Shown one piece after another: positions 1 through 8,696 of a stretch of DNA of 64,000 bases. The notes beneath the pieces were generated by a model, which saw only the letters and a list, made by a program, of their open reading frames with translations, searched no databases and had not been told where the DNA came from. The DNA is from Streptomyces composti (GTDB lineage: Bacteria > Actinomycetota > Actinomycetes > Streptomycetales > Streptomycetaceae), in assembly GCF_012034205.1 (NCBI RefSeq), contig NZ_JAATEM010000021.1, forward strand, positions 62,001 to 126,000. Direction: 5' to 3'. Every line of letters begins with the position of its first letter. The first letter of the stretch is position 1. Position numbers and translations under genes: made by a program.

Positions 1-94
1 CCTCGGCCAGGCGTGCGAGGTCCGTCCCACCGCTGTTGTACTTCAGCTGGCGGGCGACCTTCGTCTGCTTGGCCTTGGCCCGGCCGCGCCCCAT
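1..94 (-). CDS. DUF3073 small basic protein (3' part outside window)
   Basis: Only the first 31 codons are visible, reading leftward from the ATG at 94. The peptide starts MGRGRAKAKQTKVARQLKY, the typical Lys/Arg-rich beginning of the short actinobacterial DUF3073 family found beside vdh in Streptomyces. The family has no assigned biochemical role; the basic start suggests nucleic-acid contact, which is inference. The gene is cut by the window edge, so its length cannot be checked. Confidence 0.8.
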   Translation of the reverse strand, partial: MGRGRAKAKQTKVARQLKYNSGGTDLARLAE

Positions 95-434
95 GGCTCG
101 ACCCCCTCAACGACGGGGCTCGACGGCCCCAGAGTCTGACACGCGTTCATGGTCCGGAACGGACTCTCCGTGGAGAGGCCGGTCCGTAGGGCTTCCACGG
201 TACCTGAGCCCGCGCCCATACGGTACGTCGCCCGCACGACGTGCCCGCGCCCAGGACCTTCGAGGCGCCCCGTCCTCGCTGGTCAATGGCGATTTTAACC
301 ACTTGTCCCCCGGCGACCCGCCGGGAGAAGTGAGAGTTCTCTCTAACTGCCCACCGGCGGGTACCGGTCAAACGTGCGACAGGCGCTCGCGCGCACGACC
401 GCCGGCGCGGGACGGTTCCGCGCCGGTGCGTCGC
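95..434. other. Intergenic region between the DUF3073 gene and vdh
   Basis: This 340-base gap has no convincing gene. It must hold the promoter of the leftward DUF3073 gene and the end of the leftward vdh transcript. A short GC-rich inverted repeat near 315-332 (cccggcg/cgccggg type) could be a weak terminator, but it lacks a T tract. Confidence 0.4.
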
Positions 435-1523
435 TCAGCGCGCCGCGCCTGCCTCGGCCATCCGCTGCTCGGCGATCCGGTCGGCCGCGGCGGCCGGCGG
501 AATCCCGTCCGTCTTCGCACGTGCGAATATGGCGAGCGTGGTGTCGAAGATCTTCGACGCCTTCGCCTTGCACCGGTCGAAGTCGAAGCCGTGCAGTTCG
601 TCGGCGACCTGGATCACGCCGCCGGCGTTCACCACGTAGTCCGGCGCGTAGAGGATCCCGCGGTCCGCGAGGTCCTTCTCCACACCCGGGTGGGCCAGCT
701 GGTTGTTGGCGGCGCCGCAGACGACCTTGGCGGTGAGCACCGGCACGGTGTCGTCGTTGAGCGCCCCGCCCAGCGCACAGGGGGCGTAGATGTCCAGGCC
801 CTCGGTGCGGATCAGCGCGTCGGTGTCGGCGACGGCGCGGACACCGGCCGGGTGCCGGTCGAGGACCCGGCGCACCGCGTCCTCGCGGACATCGGTGATG
901 ACGACCTCGGCGCCCTCGGCCCGCAGGTGCTCCACCAGGTAGTGGCCGACCTTGCCCACGCCCGCGACGCCGACCTTGCGCTCCCGTAGCGACGGGTCGC
1001 CCCACAGGTGCTGTGCGGAGGCGCGCATGCCCTGGTAGACGCCGAAGGCGGTGAGCACGGAGGAGTCGCCCGCGCCGCCGTTCTCCGGGGAGCGCCCGGT
1101 GGTCCAGCGGCACTCGCGCGCCACGACGTCCATGTCGGCGACGTAGGTGCCGACGTCGCAGGCGGTGACGTACCGGCCGCCGAGCGAGGCGACGAACCGC
1201 CCGTAGGCGAGCAGCAGCTCCTCGGTCTTGATCTTCTCCGGGTCGCCGATGATCACGGCCTTGCCGCCGCCGTGGTCGAGACCGGCCATGGCGTTCTTGT
1301 ACGACATGCCGCGCGCCAGGTTGAGCGCGTCGGCGACGGCCTCCTCCTCGTCGGCGTACGGGTAGAACCGCGTACCGCCGAGGGCGGGGCCCAGCGCGGT
1401 GGAGTGGATGGCGATGACGGCCTTGAGGCCGCTGGCGCGGTCCTGGCAGAGCACGACTTGCTCATGGCCTCCCTGGTCCGAGTGGAACAGGGTGTGCAGG
1501 ACGCCGTCTGATACGTCGGTCAC
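435..1523 (-). CDS. vdh: Valine (branched-chain amino acid) dehydrogenase
   Basis: This 362-aa cytosolic NAD-dependent enzyme deaminates L-valine and related branched-chain amino acids to 2-oxo acids, feeding acyl-CoA precursor supply in Streptomyces. It belongs to the Glu/Leu/Phe/Val dehydrogenase family: the catalytic lysine region SYKNAMAGLDHGGGKAV is at about residues 74-90, followed by a conserved NGGAGDSS-type segment and a Rossmann NAD site GVAGVGKVG in the C-terminal half. The GTG at 1523 is chosen because the protein then begins (V)TDVSDGVLHTLFHSDQ, the usual family start; the frame stays open upstream to 1763 but that part has no family likeness. It is a single gene, with the next gene starting divergently at 1756. 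Confidence 0.96.
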   Translation of the reverse strand: MTDVSDGVLHTLFHSDQGGHEQVVLCQDRASGLKAVIAIHSTALGPALGGTRFYPYADEEEAVADALNLARGMSYKNAMAGLDHGGGKAVIIGDPEKIKTEELLLAYGRFVASLGGRYVTACDVGTYVADMDVVARECRWTTGRSPENGGAGDSSVLTAFGVYQGMRASAQHLWGDPSLRERKVGVAGVGKVGHYLVEHLRAEGAEVVITDVREDAVRRVLDRHPAGVRAVADTDALIRTEGLDIYAPCALGGALNDDTVPVLTAKVVCGAANNQLAHPGVEKDLADRGILYAPDYVVNAGGVIQVADELHGFDFDRCKAKASKIFDTTLAIFARAKTDGIPPAAAADRIAEQRMAEAGAAR

Positions 1524-1755
1524 TGTGGTGACTCCTGAGTAAGTAGCGGCGGGTGTGAGCAGCCCCGTACGGGTGGCGGGGTCTGTTGAGCACGAGACTA
1601 GAGCCTGCCGGGCCCGTCGTCGGCCCCATGGCGGGGATCCCCTCCGACCGGAGTACTCGCGTGCGACGATTTGCGTGGATTCACCGACCGCCCGCGCGTG
1701 TCCGTCACGCGCCCGCGAAAGGTTTTCCCGGCGCAGCCCGGGGGAGGGAGCAGGC

Positions 1756-2598
1756 GTGCCCAAGGTGACCTCGGTGATCGTCCCGTACGCGACCTACCTG
1801 CGCGTCTACGAACCGCTGGCCGCCTTCCCGCAGCCCGAGCGCGACCACTGGGCGCGCTACGCCCGCCGTCCCGACCGGCCCTCGTACCAGGACGAGCTGC
1901 GCCGGGCCCTGGCCGGCCTGGTCCCCACCCCGCCGGTCGCGGTACCCGTTCACGAAAGCGACGACGCGTTCGTGCTGGAGATCGACGGCGTGGTGTGCGT
2001 CTGCCCGTGGCGCACCCGGCTGCGCGGCTGGCAGGCGCTGGGCGAGCTGGCCGAGGAGTTCCCGCTGCCGGTGCTCGACGCGCTGCTGCCGCCGGTGGTG
2101 CGGCGCGAGGCGGTCCAGGACTACGAGCGCTGGCTGGCCGACCACCCCGACGCCCGGCCGTGGATCCGCACCGCGACCTGGCAGGTGCCGATCAACTGGT
2201 TCGTGCTCTTCTCGGACGAGGAGCGCGAGTACAGCAAGGGCTCCGCCGACGAGGCGCCGGTCCTCCGCTACCGCACGCCCATGGTCGAGGCCAGGCGGCG
2301 GGTGGCGCGGGGGCTGCGCGCGCTGAGGAACGCCATGGACGAGGGCCCGCTGATCGACGGCCTGGTGGACGTGGGGCGCTGGCTGGAGGAGTTCCACCCC
2401 CGCTCCTACGTGGAGCTCGACTACGGCGGCCTGGTGCACGCCCTGCCGCCCGGGGTGCTGGAGGACGACCACTCCGCGGCGGACGTGGCGGAGGGCATCG
2501 CCGCGCTGCGGGCGGGCGACGGGGAGACCGCGGGCGCGGCGTACGGCCGGCTCGTGGAGCGCTGGCGGGCGGTGCGGGACCTGCGCTCGGCGAACTGA
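1756..2598 (+). CDS. Conserved hypothetical protein between vdh and bldC
   Basis: A 280-aa soluble protein with no signal peptide, membrane segment or catalytic motif that I recognise. It is acidic, with repeated Trp/Tyr/Arg-rich stretches (VINWFVLFSDEE-like around residue 155, VGRWLEEFHPRSYVELDYGG around 215), and keeps its reading frame throughout. Start chosen at the GTG 1756 because a GGGGAGGGAG ribosome-binding site lies just ahead and VPKVTSVIVPYATYLRVYEP looks like a real N-terminus. Its place between vdh and bldC matches Streptomyces core gene order as I remember it. Function unknown. Confidence 0.85.
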   Translation: MPKVTSVIVPYATYLRVYEPLAAFPQPERDHWARYARRPDRPSYQDELRRALAGLVPTPPVAVPVHESDDAFVLEIDGVVCVCPWRTRLRGWQALGELAEEFPLPVLDALLPPVVRREAVQDYERWLADHPDARPWIRTATWQVPINWFVLFSDEEREYSKGSADEAPVLRYRTPMVEARRRVARGLRALRNAMDEGPLIDGLVDVGRWLEEFHPRSYVELDYGGLVHALPPGVLEDDHSAADVAEGIAALRAGDGETAGAAYGRLVERWRAVRDLRSAN

Positions 2599-2646
2599 GT
2601 GCTCAGCGGGCCCTGCGCACGCAGAGTGAGCGGACGAGCGCGAACT

Positions 2647-2670
2647 GGCGTTTGACCAAACGCCCTTCTT
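2647..2670 (+). terminator. Possible weak terminator after the 280-aa gene
   Basis: A 7-bp stem (ggcgttt / aaacgcc, loop gacc) is followed by cttctt, about 50 nt beyond the stop codon. The stem is short for Streptomyces, so termination is only plausible. Confidence 0.35.
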
Positions 2671-3142
2671 GAGGTTTCGTCTTCGCCCTGAGGCCGCGTC
2701 AACAGCCGCCCGACAACGGACAAGCGTGACGGACCGCACGTACAAGGCCCTTGCGTCGCTTGCCCACCCTCATGCCAAAATAGGACAAGGAGTGCGGGGA
2801 GGACTCCTCCGTCCTACTGTGCTGCATTGTGGGCGGAATCTCAGCATTGCACGCTTTGGGGGGTCTCCGTGACTCCTGATCGCCCTGTGACTGATCGTCA
2901 CAGCGGCGTGACTGTCCGCTATGGCACGGTCCATCGGCTTCCGCGGCTGATGAACACCTGGGAGGGCAATTCCGTCGGTTTGGCCGACGCCGCTGGACAG
3001 ATGGTGTAGTTGTAGTGCCGAGGACAAGCCGTTCGTCCTATAACCGACTCGACTCGCGTCCGCCATTTCGGGCAACGCGGGTCAAGGTGCAGAATTTAGA
3101 GGAAAGAACCGAGAAGGTTCGGTTCTCCCGAGGAGGCCGCTC
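2671..3142 (+). promoter_or_regulatory. bldC upstream region
   Basis: About 470 non-coding bases precede bldC, long for a 68-codon gene, so promoters and a leader are expected here. The sequence is less GC-rich than the genes around it, with AT-rich patches near 2770-2790 and 3085-3110. A clear ribosome-binding site (gaggaggccgctc) sits at about 3129-3142. I could not fix a -10/-35 pair with confidence. Confidence 0.5.
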
Positions 3143-3349
3143 ATGACCGCTCGCACCCCTGATGCCGAGCCGCTGCTGACCCCGGCTGAGGTCGCCACCA
3201 TGTTCCGCGTCGACCCGAAGACGGTCACGCGCTGGGCGAAGGCCGGCAAGCTCACGTCGATCCGCACGCTCGGCGGGCACCGCCGCTACCGCGAGGCCGA
3301 GGTCCGCGCTCTGCTCGCGGGCATCCCGCAGCAGCGCAGCGAGGCCTGA
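3143..3349 (+). CDS. bldC: Developmental regulator BldC, MerR-like DNA-binding protein
   Basis: This 68-aa protein is a stand-alone MerR-type DNA-binding domain, a global regulator that holds back early development and antibiotic production genes in Streptomyces. The whole length is the domain: the helix-turn-helix TPAEVATMFRVDPKTVTRWA at about residues 12-31 and the wing TIRTLGGHRRY near 44-54. It lacks the effector-binding and dimer coil regions of true MerR proteins, as expected for BldC, which binds head-to-tail to repeats. The ATG has a strong GAGG ribosome-binding site, and a strong terminator follows at 3499. It is monocistronic. Confidence 0.98.
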   Translation: MTARTPDAEPLLTPAEVATMFRVDPKTVTRWAKAGKLTSIRTLGGHRRYREAEVRALLAGIPQQRSEA

Positions 3350-3498
3350 ACAACTGAATATCCGGGCAAATCGGCAGGTCCCCCAACCCGCCGAGGCGCC
3401 CGTCATCCATAGCTCCAAGCGACGCGGGGACTGCCCCAACAGGCCCCTCGCCCACACCGATCAGAGCTTCATCAGCCGCTGAACCTGGGTGCGTCGTC

Positions 3499-3539
3499 GA
3501 TCGCGCTGGACCTCCGCCGGGTCCAGCGCGATCTTTTTT
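3499..3539 (+). terminator. Strong intrinsic terminator of bldC
   Basis: A perfect 14-bp stem (gatcgcgctggacc at 3499-3512, ggtccagcgcgatc at 3520-3533) with a 7-nt loop is followed at once by six T residues at 3534-3539. It lies 150 bases after the bldC stop. The 149 bases between hold no recognisable gene. Confidence 0.95.
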
Positions 3540-3720
3540 GTGCGTCCCGCGGGTCTCCGGGATGCGGTTGTGCGCGGGCTTGTGGAGGCCTGTGGGGAGA
3601 GTGCAATGGCACATATTAAATTGACGGGTTGTAGGAGAGGGTTAAAGGCGGTACCTCTGAAAACTCATGCGGTGACACCCGTCACATGGAAGGCGTCTTG
3701 ATGAGCCTGTGGCATATGCG

Positions 3721-3903
3721 CTAAACGGAACGGGCGTTGGCGGTGTCCCTGCTGTCGGCGGGGCGGGGGCCGGACTCCATGGCCAGCCGCAGCAGCCGAT
3801 GGCAGATCGGGCAGTGGCGGGTGAGATGCCGGTACGACGTGGCGGCCGCCAGATGCGCCCGCAGCAGTGCACGTGCCCGGTAGCCGCTGCCTGAAGCCCC
3901 CAT
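3721..3903 (-). CDS. DUF6274-type small protein
   Basis: A 60-aa leftward protein, MGASGSGYRARALLRAHLAA..., with a CPIC pair and nearby His residues (RHLTRHCPICHRLLRLAM, residues about 25-42) that could bind a metal. I recognise it as the small DUF6274 family kept next to bldC in Streptomyces. The ATG at 3903 follows a ggaggtggtgt ribosome-binding site. Its role is unknown; zinc binding is inference from the Cys/His spacing. The roughly 300 bases between it and the tRNA terminator at 4232 hold nothing I recognise. Confidence 0.75.
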   Translation of the reverse strand: MGASGSGYRARALLRAHLAAATSYRHLTRHCPICHRLLRLAMESGPRPADSRDTANARSV

Positions 3904-4199
3904 ACACCACCTCCGAGAAGCCACCCGGGAAGCGGGTCCCCTGACTTCTGGCGTACTGGCAGAGTGCGGGGCCGTCAAGACGGCAGGGAGAGCGCGCCGA
4001 AGCGGCGCAGAGCGGCACAGAAGCCCACCAGGCGGTCTGGACGGCCGTCGGCGCGCCCTCTGGGCCCGAAGGGCGGACGGAAGCCTGTGGGAGCGGTCCC
4101 GCGCCGCAGGCGGGCGCCGGGGCCGGCGGCGGTGACGCCGCGGTCCCGAACGGCGACGAGTGGCCAAGAGGCCGGCGGAGTCCAGGCGTGGGAACGCGA

Positions 4200-4232
4200 A
4201 GAGGCCCGCATCCGTGACGGATGCGGGCCTCT
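4200..4232 (-). terminator. Terminator of tRNA-Asp (first copy)
   Basis: A perfect 14-bp stem (4200-4213 with 4219-4232, 5-nt loop) lies just beyond the 3' end of the leftward tRNA-Asp. It has no long T tract, which is common in Streptomyces. Confidence 0.85.
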
Positions 4233-4240
4233 CGGGATGC

Positions 4241-4314
4241 GGTCCTGACGGGATTTGAACCCGCGGCCTCCACCTTGACAGGGTGGCGAGCACTCCAAAC
4301 TGCTCCACAGGACC
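4241..4314 (-). tRNA. tRNA-Asp (GTC), copy 1
   Basis: A 74-nt cloverleaf read leftward: acceptor GGTCCTG / CAGGACC, anticodon stem CCACC/GGTGG around the loop CTGTCAA (anticodon GTC), and T-arm GGTTCAAATCC. This copy stands alone, downstream of hrpA on the same strand, while two further copies at 10379 and 44377 are in Phe-Asp-Glu arrays. Confidence 0.97.
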
Positions 4315-4429
4315 AGGTTTCGCAGCACGATTCGTGCTGTGCGCTGCGAGAAGAGACTGTACAGGAGCCGAGCCCCCGGGTCGAACTCACCCTGTGTGCC
4401 GATCCCGTCACGGCGCCAGGGTGTCCCCG

Positions 4430-7400
4430 TCACGGGGCCAGCGCGTCGATCGCCTTCACGATCCGCTTGTCCGACACCGGGTACTTCGTGCCCAGCGCGT
4501 GGGCGAAGTAGCTGACCCTCAGCTCCTCGATCATCCAGCGGATCTCCAGGACCTTCTGCGGCACCGGCCGCCCCTGCGGCTGCTGTTCCAGCAGCCAGGC
4601 GTACTCGTCCTGCATCTCCTGGATCTTCTGCATCCGCGTGGTGTCCCGCTGGACGTTCGTCGGCATCTGCTGCAGCCGGCGGTCCGCGGCCACCAGATAG
4701 CGCAGCAGGTCCGGCAGACGGTGCAGGCCCGCCTCGGTCACGAAGCCGGGCCTCACCAGCCCGTCCAGCTGCGCCCTGACGTCCTGGAGGTTGGCCAGCA
4801 GGGCGGGGCTGCGCACCGATTTCAGGCGCCGCTCGCAGGACTGCCAGGCGGCCAGCACCTGCTGCACCTGGCCCACCGCGCGGACGGTGGTGTCCACGAT
4901 CTCCGCGCGGACCTTGTCGTAGAGCTTGCGGTAGGACTCCTCGTCCCACGCGGGGCCCCCGAAGTCCGCGATCAGCTTGTCGGCCGCGGCCATGGCGCAG
5001 TCGTCGAACAGCGCCTGCACCGAGCCGTGCGGATTGGCGGACAGCGCGAGCTTCTGGGGGTTCGTCAGCTTTTCGGACGCGAACTTCGCGGGATTGACCG
5101 GGATGTTGCGCAGGATCAGCCGGCGGGTGCCCTTCCACATCGCCTCGGCCTGCTCCTCCTCGGTGTCGAAGAGGCGGACCGAGACGGTGTCGCCGTCGTC
5201 CACCAGCGCCGGAAAGGCACGCACCGGCTGGCCGGCCCGGCGGGTCTCGAAGACCCGCGTGAGGGTGCCGATGGTCCAGTCGGTCAGACCCTTGCGCTCG
5301 AGCGACTCGCCGCCCGCGCGGACCGCGCTGGCGGCCGCCGCCTTGGAGATGGCCTTGCGGGCCTTCGGCTTCAGCCGCAGCTTCAGCGCCTGCAGGTCCT
5401 TGTCCTCGTCGATCTTGCGCCGGCGCTCGTCGACGATCCGGAAAGTGATCTTCAGATGGTCGGGGACCTTCGACCAGTCGAAGTCCTCCGCCTCGAAGGG
5501 CACACCGACCATGCGCTTCAGTTCCCGCGCCATGGTGACCGTCAGCGGCTCCTGCAGCGGCACCGCACGCTCCAGGAAGGCCTTCGCGTAGTTGGGGGCG
5601 GGCACGTAGTTGCGGCGGACGGGCTTGGGCAGCGAGCGGATCAGCTCGGTGACCAGCTCCTCGCGCAGGCCCGGGATCTGCCAGTCGAAGCCCTGCTCCT
5701 CGACCTGATTGAGCACCTGGAGCGGGATGTGCACGGTCACACCGTCCGCGTCGGCGCCCGGCTCGAACTGATAGGTGACCTTGAACTTCAGCGGGCCCTG
5801 CCGCCAGGTGTCCGGGTAGTCGGCCTTGGTGACCGCCTCCGCCGACTCCCTGATGAGCATCTCCCGCTCGAAGTCCAGGAAGTCCGGCTGCTCGTGCCGC
5901 TTGCGCTTCCACCAGGAGTCGAAGTGCGCGCCGGAGACGACATGTTCGGGGATCCGCTGGTCGTAGAAGTCGAACAGGGTCTCGTCGTCGACGACGATGT
6001 CCCGGCGCCGGGCGCGGTGCTCCAGCTCCTCGACCTCGCTGAGCAGCTTGCGGTTGTCCGCGAAGAACTTGTGGTGGGTGCGCCAGTCGCCCTCGACCAG
6101 CGCGTTGCGGATGAACAGCTCCCGGGACAGCTCCGGGTCGATCCGCCCGTAGTTCACCTTGCGCTGGGCGACGATCGGCACCCCGTACAAGGTGACCTTC
6201 TCGTAGGCCATCACCGCCGCCTGGTCCTTCTCCCAGTGCGGCTCGCTGTAGGTGCGTTTGACCAGATGGCCCGCGAGCGGCTCGACCCACTCCGGCTCGA
6301 TCCTGGCGTTGACCCGGGCCCACAGCCGGCTCGTCTCCACCAGCTCCGCCGACATCACGAAACGCGGCTGCTTCCTGAACAGGGCCGAGCCGGGGAAGAT
6401 CGCGAACTTGGCGTTGCGGGCGCCCAGGTACTCGTTCTTGTTGCCGTCCTTCACATCCTTCATGCCGATGTGCGAGAGCAGACCGGCGAGCAGGGAGACA
6501 TGGATGCGGTCGGCGGGGGCGTCCTGGTCGTTGAGATGGATGCCCATCTGCTTGGCGACCGTGCGCAGCTGGGTGTAGATGTCCTGCCACTCACGGATCC
6601 GCAGGAAGTTCAGATACTCCTGCCTGCACATCCGGCGGAAGGAGCTGGAGCCGCGTTCCTTCTGCTGTTCGCGGATGTACCGCCACAGATTGAGGTAGGC
6701 GAGGAAGTCGCTGGTCTCGTCCTTGAAGCGGGCGTGCAGCTGGTCCGCCTGGGTCTGCTTGTCGGCGGGCCGCTCGCGGGGGTCCTGGATGGACAGCGCG
6801 GCGGCTATCACCATCACCTCGCGGACGCAGCCGTTCTTGTCGGCCTCCAGCACCATGCGGGCCAGCCGCGGATCGACCGGGAGCTGCGCCAGCTTGCGGC
6901 CGGTCTCGGTGAGCCGCTTGCGGGGGTCCTTCTGCTTCGGGTCCAGCGCGCCGAGCTCCTGCAGCAGCTGCACACCGTCGCGGATGTTGCGGTGGTCCGG
7001 CGGGTCGATGAACGGGAACTTCTCGATGTCGCCGAGGCCGGCCGCGGTCATCTGCAGGATGACGGAGGCCAGGTTGGTGCGCAGGATCTCCGCGTCGGTG
7101 AACTCCGGGCGGGAGAGGAAGTCGTCCTCGGAGTACAGGCGGATGCAGATGCCGTCCGAGGTGCGGCCGCAGCGGCCCTTGCGCTGGTTGGCGCTGGCCT
7201 GCGAGACCGGCTCGATCGGCAGCCGCTGGACCTTGGTGCGGTGGCTGTAACGCGAGATGCGGGCGAAGCCGGGGTCGACGACGTACTTGATACCGGGGAC
7301 CGTGAGGGAGGTCTCGGCGACATTGGTGGCCAGCACGATCCGGCGACCGGTGTGCGGCTGGAAGACCCGGTGCTGCTCGGCGTGCGAGAGCCGGGCGTAC

Positions 7401-8380
7401 AGCGGGAGCACCTCGGTGGATCTGTACTGCTTCTTGTTGAGCGCGTCCGCCGTGTCCCGGATCTCCCGCTCACCGGAGAGGAACACCAGGATGTCGCCGG
7501 GCCCCTCCGCCATCAGCTCCTCGACGGCGTCGATGATCGCGGTGATCTGGTCCCGGTCGGCGTCGTCGGAGTCCTCCTCCAGCAGCGGCCGGTAGCGGAC
7601 CTCCACCGGGTAGGTCCGGCCGCTGACCTCGATGATCGGGGCGTCGCCGAAGTGCCGGGAGAAGCGCTCCGGGTCGATGGTGGCCGAGGTGATGACGACC
7701 TTGAGGTCCGGGCGCCTGGGCAGCAGCTGGGCGAGATAGCCCAGCAGGAAGTCGATGTTGAGGGACCGCTCGTGGGCCTCGTCGATGATGATCGTGTCGT
7801 AGGCGCGCAGCTCGCGGTCGGTCTGGATCTCGGCGAGCAGGATGCCGTCCGTCATCAGCTTGATGAAGGTGCCCTCGGGGTCCACCTGGTCGGTGAAGCG
7901 CACCTTCCAGCCGACGGCCTCGCCGAGCGGGGTGCGCAGCTCCTCGGCCACGCGCTCGGCGACGGTGCGGGCGGCGATCCGGCGGGGCTGGGTGTGCCCG
8001 ATCATGCCCCGCACGCCCCGGCCCAGCTCCATGCAGATCTTGGGGATCTGCGTGGTCTTGCCGGAGCCTGTCTCACCGGCCACGATCACGACCTGGTGGT
8101 CGCGGATCGCCTCGGCGATCTCGTCCTTCTTCTGGCTGACGGGCAGCTGCTCGGGGTAGGCGACCTCGGGCACCCGGGCCCGGCGGGCGGCGATCCGCTC
8201 CTCGGCCCGGCCGATCTCCGCCTCGATCTCGGCGAGCACGGCGGCACGCGCCTCGGGCTTGCGGATCTTGCGTGCGCCCTCCAGCCGCCGGCCGAGACGG
8301 TGCGCGTCCCGCAGGGACACGTCGGAGAGCCGGGAGGCGAGGGCGCCGAGGGCGGGGGCGGGTGCGGGATGCGTGGACAT
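4430..8380 (-). CDS. hrpA: ATP-dependent RNA helicase HrpA (DEAH box)
   Basis: A 1316-aa DEAH-box RNA helicase, close to the usual ~1300 aa of bacterial HrpA. Motif I GETGSGKT is at residues 102-109, DEAH at 200-203, motif III TSAT follows near 235, and motif VI QRKGRCGRT lies near 390. The OB-fold/HA2 region and the long DUF3418 C-terminal region follow and end without truncation. HrpA unwinds structured RNA and has been linked to mRNA processing and stalled-ribosome rescue. The ATG at 8380 is used; no better start was seen. A long open frame on the opposite strand is a GC-bias shadow. It is the last core gene before the accessory DNA. Confidence 0.96.
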   Translation of the reverse strand: MSTHPAPAPALGALASRLSDVSLRDAHRLGRRLEGARKIRKPEARAAVLAEIEAEIGRAEERIAARRARVPEVAYPEQLPVSQKKDEIAEAIRDHQVVIVAGETGSGKTTQIPKICMELGRGVRGMIGHTQPRRIAARTVAERVAEELRTPLGEAVGWKVRFTDQVDPEGTFIKLMTDGILLAEIQTDRELRAYDTIIIDEAHERSLNIDFLLGYLAQLLPRRPDLKVVITSATIDPERFSRHFGDAPIIEVSGRTYPVEVRYRPLLEEDSDDADRDQITAIIDAVEELMAEGPGDILVFLSGEREIRDTADALNKKQYRSTEVLPLYARLSHAEQHRVFQPHTGRRIVLATNVAETSLTVPGIKYVVDPGFARISRYSHRTKVQRLPIEPVSQASANQRKGRCGRTSDGICIRLYSEDDFLSRPEFTDAEILRTNLASVILQMTAAGLGDIEKFPFIDPPDHRNIRDGVQLLQELGALDPKQKDPRKRLTETGRKLAQLPVDPRLARMVLEADKNGCVREVMVIAAALSIQDPRERPADKQTQADQLHARFKDETSDFLAYLNLWRYIREQQKERGSSSFRRMCRQEYLNFLRIREWQDIYTQLRTVAKQMGIHLNDQDAPADRIHVSLLAGLLSHIGMKDVKDGNKNEYLGARNAKFAIFPGSALFRKQPRFVMSAELVETSRLWARVNARIEPEWVEPLAGHLVKRTYSEPHWEKDQAAVMAYEKVTLYGVPIVAQRKVNYGRIDPELSRELFIRNALVEGDWRTHHKFFADNRKLLSEVEELEHRARRRDIVVDDETLFDFYDQRIPEHVVSGAHFDSWWKRKRHEQPDFLDFEREMLIRESAEAVTKADYPDTWRQGPLKFKVTYQFEPGADADGVTVHIPLQVLNQVEEQGFDWQIPGLREELVTELIRSLPKPVRRNYVPAPNYAKAFLERAVPLQEPLTVTMARELKRMVGVPFEAEDFDWSKVPDHLKITFRIVDERRRKIDEDKDLQALKLRLKPKARKAISKAAAASAVRAGGESLERKGLTDWTIGTLTRVFETRRAGQPVRAFPALVDDGDTVSVRLFDTEEEQAEAMWKGTRRLILRNIPVNPAKFASEKLTNPQKLALSANPHGSVQALFDDCAMAAADKLIADFGGPAWDEESYRKLYDKVRAEIVDTTVRAVGQVQQVLAAWQSCERRLKSVRSPALLANLQDVRAQLDGLVRPGFVTEAGLHRLPDLLRYLVAADRRLQQMPTNVQRDTTRMQKIQEMQDEYAWLLEQQPQGRPVPQKVLEIRWMIEELRVSYFAHALGTKYPVSDKRIVKAIDALAP

Positions 8381-8498
8381 ACGGATTCCAGGATCTCATC
8401 CGGCCGAAAATCCCGGCGAATGGTTTTGCGGGTCGCCGCCGGCGCGCGCCCTGACCGGACACCGGCGCGGGCGCGACGCCGGGCACGCTGGACATCGA

Positions 8499-8530
8499 CA
8501 AGGGCCCCGACCGTTCGGTCGGGGCCCTTG
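8499..8530 (-). terminator. Terminator, probably the original one of tRNA-Phe
   Basis: A 14-bp stem with a GTTC loop directly left of the truncated tRNA-Phe copy at 8534. It is probably the native terminator of the leftward tRNA cluster, now separated from the intact tRNA-Phe by the 1.8-kb insertion. Confidence 0.75.
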
Positions 8531-8533
8531 GGC

Positions 8534-8579
8534 TGTGGCTGGGGCCGGGGTCGAACCGGCGACCTTCCGCTTTTCAGGC
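8534..8579. repeat. Attachment-site repeat: 3' end of tRNA-Phe
   Basis: These 46 bases are identical to 10278-10323, the 3' part of the intact tRNA-Phe (T-arm, acceptor and anticodon loop). A truncated 3' tRNA copy at one end and a full tRNA at the other is the standard footprint of integration by a tyrosine integrase. Confidence 0.92.
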
Positions 8580-8696
8580 CGTGTCCAGACCGATGCTGCC
8601 CCGCTCATGGCAGCCGAGGAAGGGCGGCAATTACTGCGGTTGTGCGCTGCTGTTGGCGTACGGGTTGGCGTACGCCAGGAACACCTGTGCCTCAGG

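Noticed and set aside
2869..3009. Possible 46-codon gene upstream of bldC (GTG start after a G-rich run)
   Set aside because: The G run is not a proper ribosome-binding site and the peptide has no recognisable feature; more likely promoter or leader DNA of bldC.
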